A stretch of 64,000 nucleotides of DNA from Prado023 sp963706885 (GTDB lineage Bacteria > Actinomycetota > Actinomycetes > S36-B12 > CAIYMF01). Location: the NCBI GenBank assembly GCA_963706885.1, contig CAVPNX010000019.1, positions 93,891 to 157,890 of the forward strand, read 5' to 3'. A program made the translations under genes and the position numbers. Positions 8,476 through 16,891 of the stretch are shown piece by piece (the first letter of the stretch is position 1; every line of letters begins with the position of its first letter). The notes below the pieces were generated by a model that was not told the DNA's origin, did not search any database, and was given only the letters and a program-made list of their open reading frames with translations.

Positions 8476-9411
8476 TCAGCGCTCTGCGCGTCCCGGCGTG
8501 TGCCGGCGGAGCAGGACCCCGGTGGCGATCTCCAGGACGCACAGCGCGGCGAGGCGGACCGTGCGTCCGTCGGGGGCGTCGGCTGCGGCGTCCACCTCCG
8601 TGATGTCGAGGCTGACCACGCGGGGATCGGCGCCGGCCGCCCGCGCGGCAGCGCGCAGCTCACGGGCGCTGATCCCGCCAGGCATGGATGCGGGGCAGGC
8701 CGGGGCCACGGCCCGGTCGCAGACGTCGACGTCGAGGTCGACATGGATCCGCGCCTCCGGTCCGCCGCCGGCGATCTCCAGGGCCTCGGCCATCGCGTCG
8801 GCGATCGGCCGGCGCTCGAGCTCCTCGCGGCTGATGACGGTGATGCCCAGCTCCCGGGCGCGCGCGGAGTAGTGGCGCGAGTTGGCGAAGTCGCTGATGC
8901 CGATCTGGACCACCTGGCGACCCTCGATACCGGCCTCGACCAGCCGGCGGACCGGTGATCCGTTGGAGCGACCGTCACGCAGGTCGTGGTGGGCATCGAG
9001 GGTGATCAGGCCGTCGGCGCAGGCGCCATGGGCGACCGCATAGGTGATCGAGTTGTCCCCGCCCAGGGCCAGCACCGGCGCCCGGGGGAACAGGCGGACG
9101 GCGTCGATCGTGTCCCGCTCGCCGGTCGGGGTGTCCGGGTCGTCCTGGTCGCCGAGGTCGACGAGCATGAGGTCGCTCAGGTCGAGGTCGGCTGACGCAA
9201 CATAGGTGGAGTACCGGGCCAGGGCTGCGCGGACAGCGGCCGGCGTGGTGTCGGCGCGGGTCGGCGAGATCGAGGTCGTGTGGGCGGGGACACCCAGCAG
9301 CGCCATCTCGACGGGCCGGGGGGAGCGGCTGCGGGGCCACGCGTGCTCCTCGGTGCAGGCCTGGATCCACGCGGAGGCGCGCGGCCAGTTCGGGTCGTCA
9401 GCCACGGCCAC
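8476..9411 (-). CDS. hutG: formimidoylglutamase (arginase family)
   Basis: Hydrolyses N-formimino-L-glutamate to glutamate and formamide, the last step of this histidine degradation route. It is an arginase/ureohydrolase-fold protein of 311 residues. Metal ligand motifs are seen as DAHHDLRD, DLDVDVCD and DITEVD. The first motif reads GGDNSIT, with Asn where many arginase-family enzymes have His (GGDHS). It is the last gene of the hut set; its GTG start at 9411 overlaps the 3' end of hutI by 14 bases. Agmatinase is the alternative by family, but the operon decides for HutG. Confidence 0.9.
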   Translation of the reverse strand: MAVADDPNWPRASAWIQACTEEHAWPRSRSPRPVEMALLGVPAHTTSISPTRADTTPAAVRAALARYSTYVASADLDLSDLMLVDLGDQDDPDTPTGERDTIDAVRLFPRAPVLALGGDNSITYAVAHGACADGLITLDAHHDLRDGRSNGSPVRRLVEAGIEGRQVVQIGISDFANSRHYSARARELGITVISREELERRPIADAMAEALEIAGGGPEARIHVDLDVDVCDRAVAPACPASMPGGISARELRAAARAAGADPRVVSLDITEVDAAADAPDGRTVRLAALCVLEIATGVLLRRHTPGRAER

Positions 9412-10636
9412 CGCCGGCTTCAGCGGCAGCGCCCAGGGACGCGCCCGTGGGGACCCGCTCTCCGGCGCGCCACACCCCTGCGATCAGGTCCACCCCTGGA
9501 CGGTAGGCCAGGTGCACGTAGCTCGGTGCGGCGAGCAGGACGACGTCGGCGCGGCCGCCGACCCGGATCCTGCCGAGCCCATCCCGGCGCAGGGCGCGCG
9601 CACCTCCACGGGTTGCGGCCCGCAGTGCCTCGGCCACGGTCATGTTCATCTCCCGCACCGCCATCGCGATGCACCACGGCATCGAGGTGGTGAACGAGGT
9701 CCCGGGGTTGCAGTCCGTGGCCAGCGCGACCGACACCCCGGCATCGAGCAGCCGACGCGCGTCGGGGTACGGCGAGCGGGTGCTGAACTCGGCTCCGGGC
9801 AGCAGCGTGGCCACGGTCCTCGAACCGGCGAGCGCGTCCACGTCGGCGTCGGTCAGGTGGGTGCAGTGATCCGCGGACGCGGCATCCATCTCGACGGCCA
9901 GCGCGACTCCGGGCCCGACGCCGAGCTGGTTGGCGTGCACCCGGGTGCCGAGCCCGGCCCGCTCCCCGGCCTCGAGGACGGTGCGCGCCTCCTCGGCATC
10001 GAACGCACCACGCTCGCAGAACACGTCGATCCACCGGGCGGGCGGGGCGCAGGCGTCGAGCATCGGACCGGTCACCAGATCGAGGTAGCCGGGGCGGTCG
10101 TCCCGGAACTCCTCGGGCACCACGTGGGCGCCGAGGAAGGTGACCTCGTCGGTGAACTCCGCGGCGATCCGACAGGCCCGCGCCTCCTGCTCCACGGTCA
10201 GCCCGTACCCCGACTTGATCTCGAACGTGGTGGTCCCCGAGCGCACGAGCTCGTCGACCAGGCCTCCCACACGCGCCCGGAGCTGCTCGTCGGTGGCGCT
10301 GCGGGTGGCGGCGACGGTGGAGCGGATCCCCCCGGCGGAGTACGCCTGCCCCGCCATGCGCGCGGCGAACTCCCCGGCACGGTCGCCTGCGAAGACAAGG
10401 TGCGCGTGGGAGTCGACGAACCCCGGGATGACCGTGCCGCCGGCGCAGTCGTGGCGCGTGTCGGCGGCCGGGGCCCCGCGTGCGGGGCCGATCCACGCGA
10501 CCCGGTCGTCCTCGAGGACGACCGCCGCATCCGCCACGATGCCCAGGGCCCACTCGTCGCGGCCAACGCTGGGCTCCTTGCCGTGTGGCGTGTTCGTCAC
10601 CAGCATGCCGATCCGGTCGAGCAGGGTCGTGGTCAC
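9398..10636 (-). CDS. hutI: imidazolonepropionase
   Basis: Opens the imidazolone ring to give N-formimino-glutamate. It is a metal-dependent amidohydrolase of 412 residues. Ligand motifs are GFVDSHAHLVFAG (residues about 70-82), HVVPEEF, HANQLGVG and ATDCNPGTS, and the substrate loop EIKSGYGL is present. The GTG start at 10636 overlaps the hutU stop (GTGA), and the 3' end overlaps the hutG start, so hutU-I-G is a tightly coupled unit. Confidence 0.95.
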   Translation of the reverse strand: MTTTLLDRIGMLVTNTPHGKEPSVGRDEWALGIVADAAVVLEDDRVAWIGPARGAPAADTRHDCAGGTVIPGFVDSHAHLVFAGDRAGEFAARMAGQAYSAGGIRSTVAATRSATDEQLRARVGGLVDELVRSGTTTFEIKSGYGLTVEQEARACRIAAEFTDEVTFLGAHVVPEEFRDDRPGYLDLVTGPMLDACAPPARWIDVFCERGAFDAEEARTVLEAGERAGLGTRVHANQLGVGPGVALAVEMDAASADHCTHLTDADVDALAGSRTVATLLPGAEFSTRSPYPDARRLLDAGVSVALATDCNPGTSFTTSMPWCIAMAVREMNMTVAEALRAATRGGARALRRDGLGRIRVGGRADVVLLAAPSYVHLAYRPGVDLIAGVWRAGERVPTGASLGAAAEAGGGRG

Positions 10637-12310
10637 GTGCTGTCGCCCTCCCGCATGGGGATGCGCAGGCCCTTCTCCGCGGCAACGCGCGCGGCGCTCT
10701 CGTAGCCGGAGTCCACGTGGCGGATCACGCCCATCGCGGGATCGTTGGTGAGCACCCGCTCGAGCTTCTGGGCGGCCAGGGCGGTTCCGTCGGCGACCGA
10801 GACCTGGCCGGCGTGGATCGAGCGACCCATCCCGACACCACCCCCGTGGTGGATCGACACCCACGAGGCGCCCGAGGCGGTGTTGACCAGCGCGTTGAGC
10901 AGCGGCCAGTCGGCGATCGCGTCCGACCCGTCGAGCATCGCCTCGGTCTCGCGGTAGGGGGAGGCCACCGACCCGGTGTCCAGGTGGTCGCGGCCGATCA
11001 CGATCGGGGCGCTGACAGCCCCGGTGGCCACGAGGTCGTTGAACATCAGCCCGGCCTCCGCGCGCTCGCCCTGGCCCAGCCAGCAGATCCGCGCGGGCAG
11101 GCCCTGGGGGGCGATGCGCTGACCGGCGGCCCGGATCCAGCGCTCCAGGGGCTCATTGTCGGGGAACAGCTGGAGGACCGCGGCGTCCGTGGTGGTGATG
11201 TCCGCCGGGTCCCCGGACAGGGCGACCCAGCGGAACGGGCCCTTGCCCTCGCAGAACAGCGGGCGGATGTAGGCCGGGACGAACCCGGGGAAGTCGAACG
11301 CGCGGGTGTATCCGGCCAGCTGCGCCTCGCCGCGGATCGAGTTGCCGTAGTCGAAGACCTCGGCGCCGGCGTCCATGAACCCGACCATCGCCTCGACGTG
11401 GCGTGGCCATCGACTCGCGAGCCCGGGTCGTGAAGGCGTCGGGGTCGGCGGCCGCCAGCTCGTGCCACTGGTCGAACGTCACCCCGAGCGGGCAGTAGGC
11501 CAACGGGTCGTGGGCCGAGGTCTGGTCGGTGACGATGTCGACGGCCACCCCGCGGCGCAGCAGCTCGGGAAGGACCTCCGCGGCGTTGCCGACCACCCCG
11601 ACGCTGTGCCCGCGCCGTTCGGCCTTCGCGGCCAGCGCCCTCTCGACGGCGACGTCGAGGTCGTCGGTCCACTCGTCGAGGTAGCGGTGCTCCACGCGTC
11701 GGGCCAACCGGCTGGCGTCCACGTCCACGATCAGGCAGGCCCCGCCGTTCAGCGTGACCGCCAGCGGCTGGGCCCCGCCCATGCCGCCGCACCCCGCCGT
11801 CAGGGTGAGCGTGCCCGCCAGCGTCCCGCCGAAGCGCTTGGCGGCCACCGCGGCGAACGTCTCGTAGGTGCCCTGGACGATGCCCTGGGTGCCGATGTAG
11901 ATCCATGAGCCGGCGGTCATCTGCCCGTACATGGTCAGGCCGAGGGCCTCGAGGCGGCGGAACTCCGGCCAGGTCGCCCAGTCCCCGACGAGGTTGGAGT
12001 TCGCGATGAGCACCCGGGGCGCCCACTCGTGGGTGCGCATCACCCCGACGGGCCTGCCGGACTGCACCAGCATCGTCTCGTCGTCGCGCAGGGTCGTCAG
12101 GGTGCGGACCAGCGCGTGGAAGCTGGGCCAGTCGCGTGCCGCCCGCCCGGTGCCCCCGTAGACCACGAGCGAGTCGGGATGCTCGGCGACCTCGGGGTCG
12201 AGGTTGTTCTGCAGCATCCGCAGCGCGGCCTCCTGCGGCCAGCCCAGGGCGGTGCGCGTGCTGCCGCGGGGAGCGCGGACGGGCACCGGCGTTCCGAGGT
12301 CGTGGGCCAT
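10633..12310 (-). CDS. hutU: urocanate hydratase, one frameshift
   Basis: Urocanase converts urocanate to imidazolonepropionate using tightly bound NAD+. The N-terminal two thirds (LQNNLDPEVAEHPDSLVVYG, MTAGSWIYIGTQGIVQGT, TAGCGGMGGAQP, DQTSAHDPL) read in one frame up to about 11405. The rest (RHVEAMVGFMDAG, FDYGNSIRGEA, FPGFVPAYIRPLFCEGKGPF, WVSIHHGGGVGMG) reads in another. The span is 1678 nt, one base too many. Removing one base around 11401-11407 restores MARHVEAMV and a 558-residue protein of normal urocanase length. Because the flanking hut genes are intact and overlapping, a sequencing indel is more likely than a real lesion. The start ATG is at 12310. Confidence 0.9.
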
Positions 12311-12330
12311 GGGCGTCTCCTTGTGGGTGG

Positions 12331-13881
12331 TCAGTCGAGGGTCCCGATCGCCGCGGACACCGCGTCGAGCAGGGCGCCCGAGGCCAGCAGCGCCTCAGCG
12401 GCGTGGATCTCGTCGGAGACGATCCGGTCCGGGCCGGGGCCGTCCACGACCGTGCGCAGGGCGGCCAGCGCCGCCCCGGTGCCCGCTGCCGGGGCCAGCG
12501 GTGCGCGCAGGTCCAGCGCGCGTCCTGCGACGACCAACTCGATGGCCAGAACCTGTCGCAGCCCGCGGACCGCCGCGGTCAGCTTGCGCCCGGCGGCCCA
12601 CCCCATCGAGACGTGGTCCTCCTGCATGGCCGAGCTGGGGATCGAGTCCACGCTCGCCGGGACCGCCAGCCGCTTGAGCTCGGACACGATCCCCGCGGCG
12701 GTGTACTGGGCGATCATGTAGCCGGAGTCGACTCCCACCTCGTGGGCCAGGAAGGCCGGGAGGCCCTGGTTGCGCGCGCGGTCCAGCAGCCGGTCGGTGC
12801 GTCGCTCGCTGATCGAGGCCACGTCGGCCACGGGGATCGCCAGGAAGTCCAGCACGTGGGCCACCGGGGCGCCGTGGAAGTTGCCGTTCGACTCGACCCG
12901 GCCATCGGTGGTGATGACCGGGTTGTCGATGATCGACTCGAGCTCCCGTTCGGCGACCCCGCGGGCATGGGCCATCGTGTCGCGCGCCGATCCGGCCACC
13001 TGGGGTGCGCAGCGCATCGAGTAGGCGTCCTGCACCAGGTGGGTGGTGTCGTTGCGGTGGCTGGCCACGATCGGAGATCCGGCGAGCAGGCGGCGCAGGT
13101 TGGCCGCCGAGGCCGCCTGCCCCGGGTGCGGGCGCATCGCGACCAGGTCCGCGGCGTAGGCGCGGTCCGTGCCCAGCAGGGCCTCCACGCTCATGGCGGC
13201 CGTGACGTCGGCGATCCGGAGGAGGTCCTGGAGGTCGGCCAGGGCCAGGGCGAGCATCCCGAGCATCCCGTCGGTGCCGTTGATCAGGGCCAGACCCTCC
13301 TTCTCGGCCAGCACGACCGGGGTCAGTCCGGCCTCCGCCAGTGCCTGCGCGGCCGGCCGGGTCGCCCCATCGGGGCCGAGGACCTGACCCTCCCCCTGCA
13401 GCGCGATCGCCACGTGCGCCAGCGGGGAGAGGTCCCCGCTGCAGCCCAGCGACCCGAACTCGTGGACGGCGGGGATGATCCCGGCGTTGAGCAGGCCGGT
13501 CAGGGCCGTGACCACCTCGGGGCGCACCCCGGTCCGCCCCGAGCTCAGGGTGTGCAGGCGCAGCGTCATCATGGCGCGCACCGTGGCCGGTTCCACGAGG
13601 TCGCCGATCCCGGCCGCGTGCGAGCGGGTCAGGCTGACCTGCAGGGCGGCGCGCCGCTCCGGGGCGATCGCCACCGTGGCCAGGGCCCCGAACCCGGTGG
13701 AGACCCCGTAGGTCGGCTCCGGGCGACCCGCGAGGTCCTCGATGTGCCGGCGCCCGGCGGCCACCCGGTCGAGGGTGTCGGTCGACACGGCGATCGGCCG
13801 TCCCCGCCGGGCCACGTCGGGGAGCTCGTCGACCGTCAGGTCGTCGATGTCCAGGGGCAGGAGCTCACCGACGGCGGTCAT
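12331..13881 (-). CDS. hutH: histidine ammonia-lyase
   Basis: Deaminates L-histidine to urocanate, the first step of the pathway, using a self-made MIO electrophile. The product is 516 residues. The MIO-forming triad near residue 147 is Cys-Ser-Gly (GSLGCSGDLSPLAH) instead of the commoner Ala-Ser-Gly; the Cys form is remembered from Streptomyces enzymes. Other conserved blocks are YGVSTGFGALA, NGTDGMLG, QDAYSMRCAPQV and SSAMQEDHVSMGW. It is the first gene of the minus-strand hut set, 20 bases from hutU. The promoter should lie in 13882-14004; no clear operator was found. Confidence 0.96.
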   Translation of the reverse strand: MTAVGELLPLDIDDLTVDELPDVARRGRPIAVSTDTLDRVAAGRRHIEDLAGRPEPTYGVSTGFGALATVAIAPERRAALQVSLTRSHAAGIGDLVEPATVRAMMTLRLHTLSSGRTGVRPEVVTALTGLLNAGIIPAVHEFGSLGCSGDLSPLAHVAIALQGEGQVLGPDGATRPAAQALAEAGLTPVVLAEKEGLALINGTDGMLGMLALALADLQDLLRIADVTAAMSVEALLGTDRAYAADLVAMRPHPGQAASAANLRRLLAGSPIVASHRNDTTHLVQDAYSMRCAPQVAGSARDTMAHARGVAERELESIIDNPVITTDGRVESNGNFHGAPVAHVLDFLAIPVADVASISERRTDRLLDRARNQGLPAFLAHEVGVDSGYMIAQYTAAGIVSELKRLAVPASVDSIPSSAMQEDHVSMGWAAGRKLTAAVRGLRQVLAIELVVAGRALDLRAPLAPAAGTGAALAALRTVVDGPGPDRIVSDEIHAAEALLASGALLDAVSAAIGTLD

Positions 13882-14004
13882 GGCCCATTGCTAGCACCCT
13901 TGGCCCCCGGCGCGCGCTGCGTGCGGCCCGGTGGGCGCTGGCGGTGTCGGATGGTGGGGTGTTCCAGGGTCGGGGACGTCGGCGGGTGACGGCGTGCCGC
14001 CGGC

Positions 14005-14811
14005 TCAGCGTGCCCGCAGGTAGAGCACCTTCTGGCTGGAGCCGACCGGTCGGCGCTCCTCGGTGGTGAACAGGTCGGTCCGGTCGCGGACGAGGTCCGA
14101 GAGCTTCTTGTAGCCGTACAGCCGCGGGTCGAAGTCGGGCTGCAGCTTGTTCAGGTAGTTGCCGAACGTCCCGAGGTGCGCCCAGCCCTCGTCATCGACC
14201 GACTGCTCGAGGGCGCTGAGCACGAACTTCTTGGGCAGCTTGGGTCGTGGGGGCTGGTCGACCGCCTCCACCGGCTGCGCGATGGCAGCCCCGGCGGGGC
14301 TCGGCTCCACGGACTCGGGCTCGGTGGCCCTCCCGCTGTTGCGCAGCACCTCGACGAACACGAACCGGTGGCACGCGTTGCGGAACGCCTCCGGGGTCTT
14401 CTTCTCGCCGAACCCGAAGACCATCAGGCCCTCCTCGCGCAGGCGCATGGCCAGCCCGGTGAAGTCGCTGTCGCTGGTGACCAGGGCGAAGCCGTCGAAG
14501 TTGCCGGTGTAGAGCAGGTCCATCGCATCGATGATCAAGGTGCTGTCGGTGGAGTTCTTGCCCGTGGAGTAGGCGAACTGCTGCACGGGCTTGATCGCGT
14601 TGCGCTGCAGGACCTTCTTCCACGAGGCGCTCGTCGGGGCGGTGAAGTCCCCGTAGATCCGCCGGACAGTGGCGTCCCCGAACCGGGCGACCTCGGCCAG
14701 CAGCGCCTCGATCACCGCAGCCTGGGCGTTGTCGGCGTCGATCAGCACCGCCAGTCGCAGGTGGGTGTCATCGGTCTCCGTGCTGGGTGTGCGCTTCGTC
14801 GGGGTGGCCAT
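14005..14811 (-). CDS. NYN-domain ribonuclease-like protein with C-terminal OST-HTH/LOTUS domain
   Basis: The 268-residue protein begins after the low-complexity stretch TPTKRTPSTETDD. A NYN/PIN-type nuclease domain (residues about 18-150) shows LIDADNAQ, STDSTLIIDAMDLLYTG and LVTSDSDFTGLAMRLREEG, giving the Asp set expected for metal-dependent RNase activity. A Pro-rich linker is followed by an OST-HTH (LOTUS) domain (about 195-268: KKFVLSALEQS, GTFGNYLNKLQPDFDPRLYG, YKKLSDLVRD). This NYN plus LOTUS pairing is known in LabA/DUF88-type proteins and implies RNA binding and cleavage. Start ATG 14811 is preferred over an upstream in-frame ATG because the extra residues are not conserved-looking. 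The RNA target is unknown. Confidence 0.85.
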   Translation of the reverse strand: MATPTKRTPSTETDDTHLRLAVLIDADNAQAAVIEALLAEVARFGDATVRRIYGDFTAPTSASWKKVLQRNAIKPVQQFAYSTGKNSTDSTLIIDAMDLLYTGNFDGFALVTSDSDFTGLAMRLREEGLMVFGFGEKKTPEAFRNACHRFVFVEVLRNSGRATEPESVEPSPAGAAIAQPVEAVDQPPRPKLPKKFVLSALEQSVDDEGWAHLGTFGNYLNKLQPDFDPRLYGYKKLSDLVRDRTDLFTTEERRPVGSSQKVLYLRAR

Positions 14812-15081
14812 GGGCGCCAGCCTGTCACGACTCGTGTCGATGCACGGGTCAACCCCCACGCCGCGGTCTGGCCCGCCGTGTGGCGGCCTGTCCATGATCC
14901 GTGTGGGTTGCGAAGGCTAGAAGGTGCACAACCTGCATGGTTCACGCCGGGAACCGGATGCGCCGGCGGGCTCGGGCTGGCGGGCGGGCGGGCGGGTGGG
15001 TGCCCGGCGCCGGTGAGCGGGTGTGCGCGGGGTGGGCGTCTCACCATGTGGACGCACCGCCCGCGAAGCGGCGCCTCAGGC

Positions 15082-15087
15082 TATCCT
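15082..15087 (+). promoter_or_regulatory. -10 box of a leaderless transcript
   Basis: TATCCT ends six bases before the ATG of the short leader peptide, so transcription should start at or next to that ATG. Confidence 0.55.
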
Positions 15088-15093
15088 TGCCTC

Positions 15094-15171
15094 ATGTATC
15101 GGGTGCTCCTCACCAAGCGGCGGGTCATCGACCACTGCCGCATGGGCACCTGTCTGTGTCGAATGCCCTGA
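15094..15171 (+). CDS. cysteine-containing leader peptide
   Basis: A 25-codon reading frame, MYRVLLTKRRVIDHCRMGT followed by CLCRMP, directly behind a leaderless -10 box and 52 bases before DUF4395. It matches the pattern of actinobacterial putative leader peptides (basic KRR or RRHVD stretch, then Arg/Cys-rich end). Such peptides precede sulfur metabolism genes, where translation through Cys codons is thought to attenuate the downstream gene when cysteine is plentiful. Three Cys codons fall in the last 11 codons. It is inferred to regulate the DUF4395 gene; no RNA structure was computed. Confidence 0.7.
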   Translation: MYRVLLTKRRVIDHCRMGTCLCRMP

Positions 15172-15223
15172 GTCCCAGCACGTCCTGACCCAGCCCGCGC
15201 ATCCACAGACCCCGGAGTACCTC

Positions 15224-15697
15224 ATGACTGCGTTGTCCTCGTCCACGTCCACGACCGCCCTCGAGTCCGCCACCGACTGCTCGGCGGGCATCGACCCGCG
15301 CGGCCCGCGGTTCGCGGCCGTCATCACCACGATCGTCCTCTCGGCGGCCCTGGTGCTCGCCTCGCCGGTGCTGTTGGCCTTCCAGGCCGTGGTGTTCGCG
15401 ATCGGAGCGTTCTCCCGACGCCCCGAGCGCCGGCCCTACGGGATCGTGTTCCGGCACCTCGTGCGCCCCCGCCTTGGCCCCCCGCAGTTCCTGGAGGACC
15501 CCGCGTCGTCGCGGTTCGCCCAGGCCTGTGGGTTGGCCTTCAGCCTCGTCGGGCTCCTCGGGTTCGCCCTCGGGGCTCAGTGGCTGGCACTCGGCGCGAT
15601 CGGGTTCGCACTGGCCGCCGCCTTCCTCAACGCGGCGTTCGACTTCTGCATCGGCTGCGAGATCTACGTGCGCGCCCAGCGCCTGCGCCGCAGCTGA
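15224..15697 (+). CDS. DUF4395 membrane protein
   Basis: A 157-residue integral membrane protein. DUF4395 signatures are IDPRGPRFAAVITTIVLSA, QAVVFAIGAF, FRHLVRPRLGPPQFLEDP, RFAQACGLAFSLVGLLGFA and AFLNAAFDFCIGCEIYV. About four membrane segments are apparent, and the last contains a CxxC pair (FCIGCE). In actinobacteria this family sits next to thioredoxin or rhodanese genes and is assumed to act in sulfur or redox metabolism. The Cys-containing leader peptide upstream and the DsrE gene downstream on the other strand fit that. The biochemical role is not established. Confidence 0.9.
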   Translation: MTALSSSTSTTALESATDCSAGIDPRGPRFAAVITTIVLSAALVLASPVLLAFQAVVFAIGAFSRRPERRPYGIVFRHLVRPRLGPPQFLEDPASSRFAQACGLAFSLVGLLGFALGAQWLALGAIGFALAAAFLNAAFDFCIGCEIYVRAQRLRRS

Positions 15698-15797
15698 TCC
15701 CACCCCGGCGTCTGCAGAGTCCACCCGAGCGGTCAGGGCCCTCCGACGCCCGATGGGAGCTGACCCCTCAAGGAGATTCCGTGGGGTGCAGGCCCAG

Positions 15798-16163
15798 TCA
15801 GCCGGAGCCGTAGACCAGCGCCTGGGCGCCCTCGGCCAGGATCTCGTCGACGAATGTCGCGGCACCTGCCAGGCGCACGCCGGGGAGCAGGTCGGAGGCC
15901 TCGAGGTTCCGGCGCGCCGCGCACTGGGTGCACACCGTCAGCGTTCCCTCGGCCAGCACGGCGTCACGCAGCTCGGCCAGGGGCGCGGACTTGGGCAGGA
16001 CGAAGGCCTCGGCCTCCCCGGGTCGGGCCAGCCCCGTGGCGTCACCGGTCAGCCAGAGCGACACCCGTGCCCCCGCCGCAAGGGCGGTGGCGGCCACGGT
16101 GAAGGCCTGCGAGCAGGGCTCCGGATCGATCGTCGTGCACTTGACCACCAGGGTTCGTGTCAT
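15798..16163 (-). CDS. DsrE-family protein
   Basis: A 121-residue protein of the DsrE/DsrF-like fold, a family that handles sulfur or acts as a small oligomeric sulfurtransferase partner. It shows TRTLVVKCTTIDPEPCSQAFT at the N-terminus and the conserved CTQCAARRNLE block (about residues 79-89), where the Cys pair is a candidate persulfide site. It is convergent with DUF4395, and the 100-base gap has no clear hairpin. The start ATG at 16163 is chosen because the family begins near TRTLVV. Sulfur trafficking is an inference. Confidence 0.85.
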   Translation of the reverse strand: MTRTLVVKCTTIDPEPCSQAFTVAATALAAGARVSLWLTGDATGLARPGEAEAFVLPKSAPLAELRDAVLAEGTLTVCTQCAARRNLEASDLLPGVRLAGAATFVDEILAEGAQALVYGSG

Positions 16164-16236
16164 GGGCCAACAGTGGCACTGCCGGCCACTGGCGGCCAAG
16201 GGCGCCCGGTCATCGGTCCCCTGCGCGCATCGGGTC

Positions 16237-16242
16237 TAGACT
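16237..16242 (+). promoter_or_regulatory. -10 box of a leaderless transcript
   Basis: TAGACT ends six bases before the GTG of the 35-residue membrane protein, so the mRNA probably begins at the start codon. Confidence 0.55.
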
Positions 16243-16248
16243 TCGGCC

Positions 16249-16356
16249 GTGGACGCCATCGAGATCTTCTTCACCACCCTGTTGGTGCTCGTCAGCATCG
16301 TGATCGTCTGGTTCGCGGGCTACGTGGTCTTCAAGCTCTACAAGGGGCAGTCCTGA
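16249..16356 (+). CDS. small single-pass membrane protein (35 aa)
   Basis: VDAIEIFFTT then LLVLVSIVIVWFAGYVVF and KLYKGQS: one hydrophobic helix with a short acidic N-terminus and a basic C-terminus. Support comes from the leaderless promoter directly upstream and from the overlap of its TGA with the next gene (CTGA). It is too short for most gene finders. The function is unknown; it may mainly couple translation of the nitrobindin gene or be its membrane partner. Confidence 0.65.
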   Translation: MDAIEIFFTTLLVLVSIVIVWFAGYVVFKLYKGQS

Positions 16357-16889
16357 CCGCGAGCGGGGCGCTCCCGGTCGAGCTCGCCCACCTGTCCTGG
16401 CTGATCGGCCGCTGGGGTGGCATCGGTGAGGGCGGCTATCCCACCATCGAACCGTTCCGCTACGAGCAGGTCGTGGAGTTCGCCTGCGACGGCCGACCGT
16501 TCCTGGAGTACCGATCGGTGTCCTGGATCGTCGACGAGAACAATGCGCGGGTCCGCCAGTCGGCCACCGAGTCCGGGTACTGGCGGCCCCGCCCCGACAA
16601 CGGCGTCGAGCTGCTCCTGGCCCATCCGACCGGGTTCGTCGAGGTCTGGGTGGGTCACGTCGAGGTGACCGGGATCCACGACGCGCGCGTCATCGGTGCC
16701 CGGATCGAGCTGACCACGGATGCGGTGATCCGCACGGAGTCGGCCAAGGAGGTCACGGCCGGCCACCGGTTGTACGGCCTCGTCGAGGGCCGGCTGCTGA
16801 GCACGTACGACATGGCCGCGATGGCGCACCCGATCAGCAACCACCTGGCGATCGCGCTCGAGCCGATCCGCGACAGCACCACGCCGTAG
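16353..16889 (+). CDS. nitrobindin-type heme-binding protein
   Basis: A beta-barrel of the FABP-like/nitrobindin family, known to bind ferric heme and to isomerise peroxynitrite. About 178 residues. The family signature GRWGGIGEGGYPTI lies near residue 20, and the C-terminal helix region with the usual proximal His reads MAHPISNHLAIAL. No in-frame ATG or GTG lies near the conserved start. The best start is CTG 16353, overlapping the upstream TGA with AAGGGG six bases before it, so translation is probably coupled to the small membrane protein. The fur gene follows after two bases. Confidence 0.85.
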   Translation: MTASGALPVELAHLSWLIGRWGGIGEGGYPTIEPFRYEQVVEFACDGRPFLEYRSVSWIVDENNARVRQSATESGYWRPRPDNGVELLLAHPTGFVEVWVGHVEVTGIHDARVIGARIELTTDAVIRTESAKEVTAGHRLYGLVEGRLLSTYDMAAMAHPISNHLAIALEPIRDSTTP

Positions 16890-16891
16890 CC

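Noticed and set aside
12136..13989. Plus-strand open frame of over 600 codons across hutH
   Set aside because: Composition is Gly/His/Arg-biased noise and it is antisense to a complete hutH.
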